The translations under genes and the position numbers were made by a program. From Apostichopus japonicus (taxonomy: Eukaryota > Echinodermata > Holothuroidea > Aspidochirotida > Stichopodidae), in NCBI RefSeq assembly GCF_037975245.1, contig NC_092572.1:2643501-2707500 (forward strand): a stretch of DNA of 64,000 nt. Direction: 5' to 3'. The notes below the pieces were generated by a model, which was not told the origin of the DNA, made no database searches, and saw only the letters and a program-made list of their open reading frames with translations. Numbering within the stretch: position 1 is the stretch's first letter; every line of letters begins with the position of its first letter. Below, piece by piece: positions 39,701 through 48,399 of the stretch.

Positions 39701-41041
39701 TTTATTACACTGATTGAATCTTACAGTATTATATATTCTTTTATTTTGATTGCAAGCGTTCTTTTGGAAACGTTGTACATTTGTTTGTCTGATTGTCTGA
39801 CTGTCAGCCGGACACACTATATGAAACCATGGAAATTGTGTACGCACAAACTTTGAGTTTGGAATCGGATTGGGCTGTGATATATATCTTTTTAAATAGA
39901 TCGTGGTTATTGTCATACTATCAAAACCACATAATCTATAAATATTCATTGTGTTGATTCTTATAGGAAAGCCGCCTTTCTCCGTCGATAAAGAGATCAA
40001 ACCTGGTGATAATATCATCGCTCCTAATTTACTATGGCCAGAAAGGTTTCTACAGTTAAGGTTGGTATTGCCATAACACAAATGATATCTTGTTCTTGGG
40101 GTCACTTCCGTAGGGTAAGTCCGCTGATTGGGTCTTGTTTATTATACATTCGATTAATACATAAAAAACAAAAACATCGTCAACATGGGTATTTTACATT
40201 TGACAGTGTAAAGTGAAGATATTTCAGTCTCGCACACATATGTGGGTTAAATAAATACTTGTCAATGTACTATATTTTTTTGCTTCTCCATGTTTTTCTT
40301 AGAAACCTTGTTCTGTTTGAATGCTTGAATGAAAACTGTGCTCTAAGGCCATCCATCCATGCGCTAAAAGCTTCCTTTAAAACGGTTCGTATAATAATAG
40401 CTAAATAATTTATAACAGTTAAAGTCATGTTTCATTAAATGACTGATTTACCATATGACTAAACGCATCCGTTTCAGAAGGAATACATTCCATTCTTTTG
40501 GTCATACTGCATGATATTAAAAAACTTTATGCTTAGTATTTATTCATTAATGAAAGTAAATTGTATTTAGTTAAGTTTCGATTAAAAATGTTGGATGAAT
40601 TTAATGAAAATTTGAACCTATTTCTGTCAGACGAACTTTAGTTAAATTTAAAACTACATAACAGTTTTTTTTTTATTGTTTTAAGACATATCGTTATTTC
40701 CATCAAGTAATACACGAAAATAATTCGTTTTTTAATCACCTTGAGAATAATTACAAGGCGTTTATGATTGACAGGGCTGTAACAGAGCTGCTGCTTGCAA
40801 GCCCTTTATAAAATAACATGGCTATGTTAAAGACAAAAACAAAAGGATATACAAAATTTCAACAGTAAAATATACCTTTCATTCTGTTATTGCTTTTTAA
40901 CTTATATATGCGATGTTGATTATTGATAATATTTTTACTTTTTAACAGATTTTCGAGAAATTGATTGACCACAGCTTTTACGAGATCCCAAAATCAACTT
41001 TATATACACCAATGGGTGCAAGTTACGTCGAAGAATATTAA
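23143..41041 (+). CDS. Ig-domain transmembrane receptor with pseudokinase domain, 18 exons
   Basis: Exons: 23143-23245, 23605-23889, 31784-32101, 32714-33031, 33801-34133, 34401-34550, 34929-34953 (or from 34866, same phase), 35166-35239, 35563-35596, 36095-36159, 36346-36513, 36885-36995, 37789-37955, 38171-38290, 38982-39097, 39967-40060, 40303-40384 and 40949-41041 (TAA). Product about 884 residues if one extra base in exon 15 is discounted. It has a signal peptide (1-34), four Ig-like domains (about 35-129, 130-235, 236-341, 342-452) and a transmembrane helix [20 protein letters not shown] (from 477). A Ser/Lys-rich juxtamembrane part and a kinase fold (about 575-855) follow. Ig1 lacks the B-strand cysteine; Ig2 and Ig3 keep C-W-C and carry N-glycosylation sequons. 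The kinase motifs are altered: HRDLAARN reads [11 protein letters not shown] reads DFC, the VAIK lysine is threonine and the alphaC glutamate is absent. PPEAL, SDVW and RPS keep the fold. It is probably a non-catalytic receptor at the plasma membrane. Confidence 0.85.
24222..24395. repeat. Long (TA)n with (CA/TG)n microsatellite
   Basis: Almost pure TA dinucleotides run from 24222 to 24311, then ACACACAC, more TA, and (TG)n to about 24390. It is located in intron 2 of the receptor. Frames that read IYIYIY on both strands come from this repeat and are not genes. Confidence 0.95.
24530..24748. repeat. CT-rich minisatellite then (CT)n and (TA)n
   Basis: CTCTCTCCAC units at 24535-24620 pass into (CT)n to about 24645. 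(TA)n tracts follow at 24645-24660 and 24668-24747. Intronic low-complexity DNA. Confidence 0.95.
24990..25290. repeat. 29-bp minisatellite, partly inverted
   Basis: GGTACCTGTTGAAAACAACT plus GGTTTAACA forms a 29-bp unit starting at 24990, 25019, 25048, 25077, 25106 and about 25135. After that, pieces of the unit occur in inverted order (CAGTTGCATTCAACAGGTACC and similar). The GGTACC core is palindromic. Related units occur at 30650-31215. Confidence 0.9.
25291..26510. other. Intron 2 sequence, no gene; one low-complexity block
   Basis: Contains a purine-rich block with G runs at about 25625-25720 and a C/T-rich block at 25775-25870, resembling a dispersed repeat. No coding exon with compatible phase is visible. 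Confidence 0.35.
26515..26602. repeat. Short direct repeats of CAAAACGTCC
   Basis: AAAACGT recurs six times in about 90 bases (26515-26602) with variable short spacers, several copies followed by CC. No inverted partner was found nearby, so it is either one arm of a foldback-type element or a small degenerate minisatellite. Confidence 0.6.
26603..27755. other. Intron 2 sequence, nothing recognised
   Basis: AT-rich intronic DNA with no supported gene. Confidence 0.3.
27756..29500 (+). pseudogene. BEN-domain protein pseudogene in intron 2
   Basis: Three exon-like pieces have good acceptors. 27766-27961 contains [20 protein letters not shown], like the YWP...KA linker seen upstream of BEN domains. 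28345-28558 reads [19 protein letters not shown], stop, then [20 protein letters not shown], a second stop and frameshift, then [13 protein letters not shown]. This matches the BEN pattern G..V.L....WE.IC...LAR.L...VFG...L..S...G...KP.LDP.K..AI. 29386-29495 ends in IVKRRRP stop. Two in-frame stops and a frameshift show it is not functional. BEN domains bind DNA or chromatin and also occur in mobile elements. The link between the three pieces is inferred. Confidence 0.5.
29525..30000 (+). repeat. Degenerate ~165-bp tandem repeat, about three units
   Basis: The series TACCATTA...TATTCAAA...TATTGCTGTCACT...TTAACTTTTC is repeated with divergence at about 29540, 29690 and 29920. The third unit is partial. 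Non-coding. Confidence 0.5.
30001..30649. other. Intron 2 sequence, nothing recognised
   Basis: AT-rich intron with no supported feature. Confidence 0.3.
30650..31215. repeat. ACCTGTTGAAAACAGTT minisatellite, related to 24990-25290
   Basis: Many diverged copies of ACCTGTTGAAAACAGTTGAA and ACCTGTTAATACCAGTTAAA fill this block. It ends with CAACAGGTACCTGTTAAAAC, which has the same palindromic GGTACC core as the 24990 array. The two arrays flank the BEN pseudogene. Confidence 0.85.
31370..33230 (+). repeat. 930-bp tandem duplication of an Ig exon
   Basis: Two adjacent units (about 31370-32300 and 32300-33230) each hold intron sequence and one 318-nt Ig exon with the same borders (31784-32101 and 32714-33031). 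Intron and exon both align at an offset of 930. The duplication is in phase (1-1), so it added one Ig domain without breaking the frame. Confidence 0.9.
33231..33800. other. Receptor intron 4, nothing recognised
   Basis: AT-rich intron between the duplicated Ig exons and the fourth Ig exon. Confidence 0.35.
39126..39740 (+). repeat. ~43-bp minisatellite in receptor intron 15
   Basis: About 14 diverged units of the type ATTACACTGATTGAATCTTG plus CAGTGTTATATAATCATTATT start about 28 bases after the exon 15 donor. Most units contain TCTTGCAG, which resembles a 3' splice acceptor. Confidence 0.85.
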
Positions 41042-41213
41042 CGACAATTGTTTCCTTACAATATGAATTTACCATTATTTATAACCGATATAAGCCATAC
41101 ATTGAACTGTGCATGTTTATAGCTAAGACTTCATTTAATCGATACTTTAAGTTTAACTGAACATACAATTATCTCAAACGCGGCTTACTGTGACAGACAA
41201 AATATGATGTGTT

Positions 41214-41219
41214 AATAAA
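41214..41219 (+). promoter_or_regulatory. Candidate poly(A) signal of the receptor gene
   Basis: AATAAA lies about 173 bases after the receptor stop codon, a normal 3' UTR distance. No cleavage site is proven. Confidence 0.45.
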
Positions 41220-41397
41220 TATTAAATTTGAATTCAACACATTTGACTACGTTTCATATATTTGTTGTGGTTATCACATCCGACCAATGATGCCCATCTT
41301 CTTGAGGTCTTACACTGAGATAACTCACAACGCCAGACATCTTTCTGTAGCCTATGTAGAACATCACCAGTATAGCCGTTACATATTTGGTTTTTTA

Positions 41398-41940
41398 TGT
41401 ATGGTAAGAGGCGTTTAAGTTAGATATTTGGATTCGTTTATGTGGCAAGAGACGTTACAGTTATATATTTGGGTTTGTACATATGGTAAGAGGCATTTAA
41501 GTTATGTATTTGGGTTTGTATATGCAGTAAGAGGCGTTCAAGTTATTTATTTGGGTTTGTATATGGTAAAAGGCGTTTAAGTTATATATTTGGGTTTGAA
41601 TATATCGTAAGAGGTATTTAAAATATATATTTGGGTTCGTATATATGATAAGATGCGTTTAAGTTATATATTTGGGTTTGTATATATGGTAAGATGCGTT
41701 TAAGTTATATATTTGGGTTCGTTTATGTGGTAAGAGAGGTTAAAGTTATATATTTGGGTTTGAATATATGGTAAGAGGCATTTAAGTTATATATTTGGGT
41801 TCGTATATGCGGTAAGAGGCGTTCAAGTTATATATTTGGGTTTGTATATATGGTAAGATGCGTTTAAGTTATATATTTGGGTTTGAATATGGTAAGAGGC
41901 TCTTAAGTTATATATTTGGTTTTGTATATACAGTTTTTTA
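41398..41940 (+). repeat. ~41-bp minisatellite downstream of the receptor
   Basis: About 13 units of GGTAAGAGGCGTTTAAGTTA plus TATATTTGGGTTTGTATAT, starting near 41402, 41440, 41484, 41527, 41565, 41606, 41648, 41691, 41730, 41769, 41810, 41850 and 41890. It lies just beyond the presumed 3' end of the receptor gene. Confidence 0.9.
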
Positions 41941-43590
41941 TCATTTAGCCGATGATATACCCAATCTAGTTGTACATTATATATCGCGGTATTTACCCAG
42001 TTTGCATCTTTATTAAGCGCGGATAAAGATCCAACATGTTTCACAGTCCTCTGTTTTCCGGTTAATACATAATCTTAGAAACCGGATGACGTCATAAAAT
42101 CTGTACAGATGACAAGAAATGAGATACTGTGACAGAGGAGTTTGAAAGAAAGAATGATTAGGATGTGCCATGATGGGGTAACACTGACCAAGTTATTATT
42201 TAAGCAAATTAAATACTATCACATGACATACAACAACAATAAACATGTTTGGGAGCAAACGATTACAGCTAGATGTGATGAACAGTATACCAAAGTAGCC
42301 AAAAGCCAGAACCCTCTCCCCTTCTTCGCCGTGCAGATCGACTATGCCCTTATGTCCTTAGGCTTCAAGCATTTACCACCCATTGTTAAATGTATGATAC
42401 CATCCATGGTTTATTTCGATATTGGTAATTTTGATTCCTTCACATTTTCCAAGCACCTGATTTTGAGAATGGGGAACCAAATCCTCTCCCTTTGCCATCT
42501 CCCCTACCTTTACATTATATACCTGAAATAACACTCTTTTGGTTGACACAAACACTTGTAGACATTAATACAACGAAAAAAATCCATCCTGTAAGGTTCC
42601 ACGTAACAAACTTTGTCAGCAAAACTTTTTATTTAAGTTTGATCAAAATGGCGAACCAGTAATATGTTTAATTTCCCCAATACCATGATAGATTCTGCTT
42701 TCTGTGCATGCCCATAATTGTAACATGATACTACACATGGGTCATGCTGTGAGATGCTGTTAGCAAAATCTTAAAACGACTAATGAGCTGTAAAGGCTTG
42801 CAACGTAATTATTTGACGTCACTGTTTAAAGGCATGGCCAACATTTAAAAAGTATCACGACCGTGGTAGCATTATTGCAGAGCAGTTGTTTGAATGTTCA
42901 TGCAGTTTTAAAATGTGAATATTGTTGCTTGGTATTGAAGACTCTATGTATGCTACCGCATGATCAGAAACATGTGTAAGGATGCAATTTCAATACATTC
43001 TGTCATTCTTTGCTAAGTACAAGTCAACTAGATGTGCAACGTTGTAAAATACAGATTCAACACCACTTGTCTTTGTCAATTTGTATATGTATATAACCAT
43101 GTCATCTAAGGCCACATATTGAAAATGCATATCTGGTGGTTTTTTGATATCCTTAAACACGTTCAAATTTATGATACATTAAATCTTTGCACTAGTACGT
43201 ATACATTGATGAATGGTACATTATATTACTTTCCCAGTCATCAAACCGACGTAAAACGTCGAAGGCTTTCGATTGTTTTCTTAAGTAGCACCCGCAAGGA
43301 CGTTCTCGCTTCCGGGGTTTCCAATCGTCTGCAGGCGAATATATGTTCAGCGCACATCAAACATACACGTATAGGCAGCATAGTCTACGCAGAGGCCTTC
43401 CCAAGGTAAATTTTCCCTAATTTTGATGTATGCCTAAACACTCATTAGCCACAATTGCCATGTTATTCTAATGTGCATACTCAATTGTTAATCTTCAGCC
43501 GTGATTTACCACATAGGTGCAGGGTTAAAATCATGTTACCAAAGAGAGTTTTACAGTGTTACACAATAGGCCCTGTGTTACTTAGTTCTC
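41941..43590. other. Intergenic sequence, no supported gene
   Basis: Open frames of 129 codons (42142-42531) and 96 codons (43119-43409) exist on the + strand but match nothing I recognise. The second is CpG-rich near its end and followed by GTAAAT, so a first exon cannot be excluded. No domain or neighbour supports either. Confidence 0.3.
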
Positions 43591-44150
43591 TTAAAGGTCA
43601 AGCGACACGTAGACTTGACTTTACATAATATTAAACTTAACAATTCTTACATTAAAAAAAACCCAACACCGCGATTTTTTCCGTCTCAAAAGGGGTAAAA
43701 ATCGGTAAAAAGTACTATTACGTAATAGATTCAGTGACGTCACGGGGGGCGCAGAAGAGTGCAAACTGTATATGTTCTGCGCAGTGCATTGGGTATGTAG
43801 AAATCTCAAACTTCTCGAAAATGTTACCTTTTTCAGCAGTCTGTTACAAGAAAGTTAAGATTTGGATTAAGATGAAAAATTACAAATTTATACATAAGAC
43901 ATCGAACAAAACATCCATTGACTTCTTTTTTCATAAATTCCTTGCATTTTCTTCCTATCAAGCAACATAAACTCCGCAAAAATCGGCTAGATTGACTCGT
44001 TCAGGGAAAGCCGAAAACAAAGACGTCATTTGTTTACCAAGCCGAAAGTGCATGATATCGTCGCATACGATATTGCTACCACATACAGTTTCTATACACG
44101 CACTGTAGTACGCATATATACACAGCACAGCATAGCTTATACATATGGCC

Positions 44151-44428
44151 GTGGCTATTCTTACAACTAGTCGTAACAATTATTTATAAACTATTCTTAT
44201 GACATCGGCGAATTCATGCGAATTCAAAGTAAATAAAGCAACTGCGCATGTAGTAGGGGTAACCCTAACCCTAACTCTAACCCTCAATCCAACCCTAACC
44301 CTAAACCTAACCCTAACCGAAAATTATTGTTACTCCTGGTTGTAAAAATAGTACTCCTAGTTGTAAAAGTAGCAACTGCGCATGCGCAAAAGGGAATTAT
44401 TGTTACAACTAGTTGTAAGAATAGCCAC
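44151..44428. mobile_element. 278-bp MITE-like inverted-repeat element with telomere-like core
   Basis: The ends GTGGCTATTCTTACAACTAG (44151) and its near-perfect inverse (CTAGTTGTAAGAATAGCCAC, to 44428) form about 30-bp terminal inverted repeats. The centre (44258-44318) holds degenerate CCCTAA repeats. It lies 20 bases before the ATG of the cysteine-rich pseudogene, so it may supply or disrupt promoter sequence there. No clear target duplication is seen. Confidence 0.65.
44258..44318. repeat. Interstitial (CCCTAA)n telomere-like repeat
   Basis: About ten imperfect copies of CCCTAA occur, including the variants CTCTAA and CTCAATC. TTAGGG/CCCTAA is the usual metazoan telomere repeat. Here it is internal, inside the small inverted-repeat element. 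Confidence 0.85.
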
Positions 44429-44447
44429 TTTGTATACATATCGCGAA

Positions 44448-46241
44448 ATGGCTGCCGGTGGCATTGACACACAGTATTTAGATAGCAACGGCGAAGAAGT
44501 AAGGGAAATGGAGGACATGGTAGGCGATCGTGGGGAAGTTTTTCCCTACATGTTCGAACCGGAGACCAGCGAAGAGGAAGCGGGATCGGACCGCGATGTC
44601 GAAATTGATCGTCTTGATGGAATACCACGGTAACGTTACGCCTAGCGTACTATAGTGGATATAGGGTAGTTGTGTCACTAGTTAGGCCTAGAACCGATAA
44701 ATGTTTCCTAACTTTGCTCATACTCTTAGCTAGCCAATTTGTTGATGGGGCAGCAAAATTAACATGAAAGTGCGGTCGAGTTAAGTTAAGGAAGTTACTA
44801 TTTTCCTTAAAAGTTGTGGCAGCACATGCCCCGGAACATGTCACAAAGACATATTTCATTTGGTTAGTAGATTGAAGAAGCCAATTGGAAGAGTGCACAA
44901 CAAATTCAGAGGTGGCCTATTATTAATTTCCTAGCAGTTGTAGTGGCAAATTAGTGAAGTTACCACAAATCAGGGAAAGGGTGGGGGGATGGAGAAGGTG
45001 GCACCTCACACCACCTTTTTGTCATTTCTGCTTGAGCTAATTTCATAACCAGATTTCTCAATCTAGGGAATGGATTCAGAAGTGGGAAAGAGTTCGAAAC
45101 GAGGCAACATTGGCCTGTTTTATTTTCCTTTGCAGCAATCTCCCAACAGAGGCAAGACTTCTCATAAGAGGCTACCCCTTCCTTACTAGTGATGTTATTT
45201 GTAAGGAGCTTCAACGGTAGATTGCCCTTCAGAGGTGCCCCTTTTCTATTTTGACATGTTAGTACAGTATGCCCCAATAATTGAGGTCGGTATGAAGTCA
45301 TTGAATTGGCTCTTTATTATTTGAACTGGTTTGTATTGTTTACAGGTGTCATTGTGGCCAATGTGCTGTGATGCCTACAGCAAGGAAGTGTAGATGCTGC
45401 AGCGAAATAGATAAGTAAGGACTGTGATAGATGAAGAAGGTGCTGCATGCATCACCTTACACCCAGGTTTTGAAGCTATGTGTCTGAACCCATTGTTCCT
45501 TCAGACAACCTACTACATGTACCGTCAACAGTATGGTGGACATGCACAGGAAAACAGGATCCAAGAGTAAGTATAGAATACATTATTTTTGTTGTATACC
45601 TTTATTCATTGCTCTGACCTGCTGTTGAAAGATGTAACAATACAGAGAGTGTATTCATAGTTTTGTTTTGTTGTGAAAGGAATAACATTAAGATATAGAT
45701 TTGATCAAGAAAATTTGTGCACCATGTTCAAAACCTGCTTCTGATTAGGTCATTTTGTCCAAAAACTGGTGTAATGCCCTTGAGGTTAACCCTTATCATG
45801 CTGACTGACATAGTAGTCATTAACACTGAGCCATGGAACCAAATGCCACACTAAAAATGTCCACCATGCTTGTGCACGATCCATTTACAGATTTTAGTCC
45901 CCGAGATACAATGATCAGTTTGTATAAATGGCATAGCTAGGCTTACTTTAGGGGAGGCAGATTTAGGGGCCAAGCAAATTCTGGAAATCATATAGAAATT
46001 TATTTTAAAATTGACGTCCCCAGATGGCTACCAAGCTTTTGTGTGTCTTCATCATTTATATCTGGTTTTCATGATTATTTTACAGGAAATGCAGACACAG
46101 AGCATACAGAAAACTTGCACGGATGAGCTAGCAGTTTTTAGGGAAGGATATTGTGTTGTTCTCCCATCCTATGCAGTAAGGAGGATTAGAGAAGCTTTAC
46201 CATCTGAACAGTATGAAGGATTTAAATTATCAAGACTGTGA
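44448..46241 (+). pseudogene. P2X7 'ballast'-like cysteine-rich protein, degraded
   Basis: Exon 44448-44629 starts ATG and encodes MAAGGIDTQYLDSNGEEVRE and an acidic stretch before a GTAACG donor. The next exon, from 45345, joins as PRCHCGQCAVMPTARKCRCC then SEIDK. After a frameshift, CITLHPGFEAMCLNPLFLQT and YYMYRQQYGG follow to a donor at about 45568. Exon 46086-46241 gives KCRHRAYRKLARMS, stop, QFLGK, then after another shift VVLPSYAVRRIREALPSEQY and EGFK. This order (CxCGxC..MP...C.CC.EI, C...HPGF...CL, YR..YG, AYR...W..G, VLPSC...IR...P...Y.GF) matches the Zn-binding ballast region of P2X7 receptors and stand-alone relatives common in invertebrates. Two frameshifts and two stops make it a pseudogene. 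It lies inside the TTAA element. Confidence 0.65.
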
Positions 46242-47120
46242 GAATGTGGACTGTTTATGCCAAGTCATAGTATCATTTCTGAAAAGTTTTATAGAAACAG
46301 GGTTCAGTCCTGTCTGTTTTGTGGCTGAATGGTGAACATTTTGGAATCCCAGCTTACATTCTTCTGGTTCATGGTATTAACTACAATCTTGGATGAAATT
46401 TTACATTTTCAAGTTCGGGAAGTACATAACAGTAATAAATAATAAAAACTCAAGTTAATGTTTTGTATGTATTCTCTCTTGTAAGCAAAGCTGTCACTTC
46501 TAGTAGCCTGCCAACAAAATCTGGATGATTGAAACCTCAAATATACTAGGTTAAAATAGAAGAATAATTTGAATAAAGTACCCTAAACCGCTATGTCAAT
46601 GGGATCTGGAGAGCTTAGGGCTTTCATTTTAATAAAAGTGTAATGGGAATCAATCTGAAATTGTTCATTAATCCATGGAATATCAAGGTTACTTGATCAT
46701 AAATGGGATAAAAAAAAATCACATTTTATCCCATGCGGGGAACAAACAGCAAATTTCTGTCAATTCTTTTCGAGAAAAACAAAAAATTGGCAACATGTTT
46801 GAAACACCAAAGTTGCATACATATAGTAAGTCAGGATGAAATTTATATTTATGAAGTCTAAGCTCTCTAGAGAGGAATACTTGTCATTGGAACTTTTTTT
46901 TAAATATAATGTTATCATTTAGTTAGTTAGAATGGAAACCAGATGTAAGTAAAATTTTAATGTAAAACTTTAGCAACTTCCCTAAAGGCTGGTAGTGACC
47001 TGTTAATTAACACTGCTCTGCAGCTGTGCCAAAACATCATGTGAACAGACGATTCACAGAGTCGATTGCTCCCCGCTACAATGAAACAAAATTAGAAATT
47101 GGGAGGCCATCAACTACAGT
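46242..47120. other. Transposon interior, nothing recognised
   Basis: AT-rich sequence between the + strand pseudogene and the minus-strand transposase end. The two coding units converge here. No RNA or further gene is seen. Confidence 0.35.
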
Positions 47121-47123
47121 ACT

Positions 47124-48240
47124 TCAGCAAAGCTTTTGAAATCTGCTTCGGTGTTGTTTTATGGCATCCTCATTGTTCGGATGAACATAGGAGCTTGCAA
47201 GTGGTGGGGGCTCTTTTCTGACAGGAACAGGACAATCCTCTCCCAGAGTTCCACTTCTGCAGAAGTTGTTGCAAGCAGTCAAGAAGTTCCCATACATAAT
47301 CTGTAGAATAGTAAAGATATGAAGAATAATATAATAATAGTTCATAAAAACATACCATTTAGATAGAGGCATTCCAATCACTCCATTTCGGTCAATAGGC
47401 ATGGCACAGTTATCAGTCAAGTCTTTGGATGCCCAACTAAGGCGACAGCTGAGTACACCTCAATTGGTGTGGATACATGGGTCAGGTTTTACCTGACAAC
47501 TTGTGCTTAAACAATTCCAATATATTTTTTACTGATTACAACAAAACCCTACACCTGTTTGTGCACCTAATATTATGGATTATGTAATCTTCAGCAGGAT
47601 GTGTGGTCATTGTCTCAGTAGCTTAACCACTGTTTATGTAGTAAAGTAAACATGTGGACAGAGTAACATCCTGTCCCATCCCCTCGTAATCCATGGTAAA
47701 AGAGTGTATAAGATGCAACTTTCACCATTTGTATTCAGTAGCAGATATCCAGCCGAGTGAAGATATAATATACTCTGTTAAATCCAACTACTTGTTTGTG
47801 CCGTTATTCCTTATTCACATACAGCTGTGACAACTCTACCAGATACAGTATGTATATGCTAATTAAAGTAAAGACTGATGGCCTCACCACACATTCCAGA
47901 CTACCCCACAGTGTTGGTGTCAAAATTAATAATGATCCTCTTTCCAGAAAGTTATGGCACCAATTGATTTTCCAGACTAATCTACTATCAATCTTGAAAA
48001 TTACATTGAAGCGTCATCTTTGTCATGTTCAGATGAGTTAACTGATGGAGTGTAGTCCGGACTACCTGGCGGTTTTTCGGTGTATCCCGATGTGGATGCC
48101 ACAGCAGCAGACGGACCATCATCGCCACTGTGAGATGGCCCTGGTTGCTTTGATGGTGTTCTTGTCTCTGTTGGTCCAGTCAGCAACTTCAATGGTGGTA
48201 GGGGGACCAGTGAACACTGGACTTCTACATACATGTGTTA
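47124..48240 (-). pseudogene. C-terminal parts of the transposon's minus-strand protein
   Basis: A linker-like exon (about 48217-48005) is rich in S, P, G and T (KQPGPSHSGDDGPSAAVAST). Further on, VLSCRLSWASKDLTDNCAMP lies near 47460-47400 before a GTATGT donor. The last exon (about 47295-47124) ends PPPLASSYVHPNNEDAIKQH plus RSRFQKL, stop. A low-complexity linker after a THAP domain and a PPPL...RF tail are, from memory, found in THAP-containing transposase-like proteins. The DDE catalytic residues are not visible here, and much of the gene is interrupted by the LINE at 48400-50755. Confidence 0.45.
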
Positions 48241-48399
48241 CATTCACTGAAAATTAGAATAAACGCTTATTATACCACACACATACAGTAGGCTGCTCTT
48301 GGACAGGGGTCAGCTGCCTAGATGGTTCACTTATCTTTTCTGAAGGAGAGCATATCCTCCTGTTTTGTGTGGCTGCAAAAATATGGGCCACTCACACCA

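Noticed and set aside
39686-40105. 139-codon minus-strand frame
   Set aside because: Antisense shadow of receptor exon 16 and the adjacent minisatellite, with no motif of its own.
40034-40216. A second frameshift in the receptor near 40060
   Set aside because: Apparent out-of-frame sequence after 40060 is intron. The donor at 40061 joins exon 40303 in phase 2, giving [16 protein letters not shown] in frame.
42142-42531. 129-codon + strand frame as a gene
   Set aside because: No domain, splice context or conserved motif; AT-rich intergenic surroundings.
44960-45301. 113-codon minus-strand frame
   Set aside because: It lies in the intron of the ballast-like pseudogene and has no recognisable motif.
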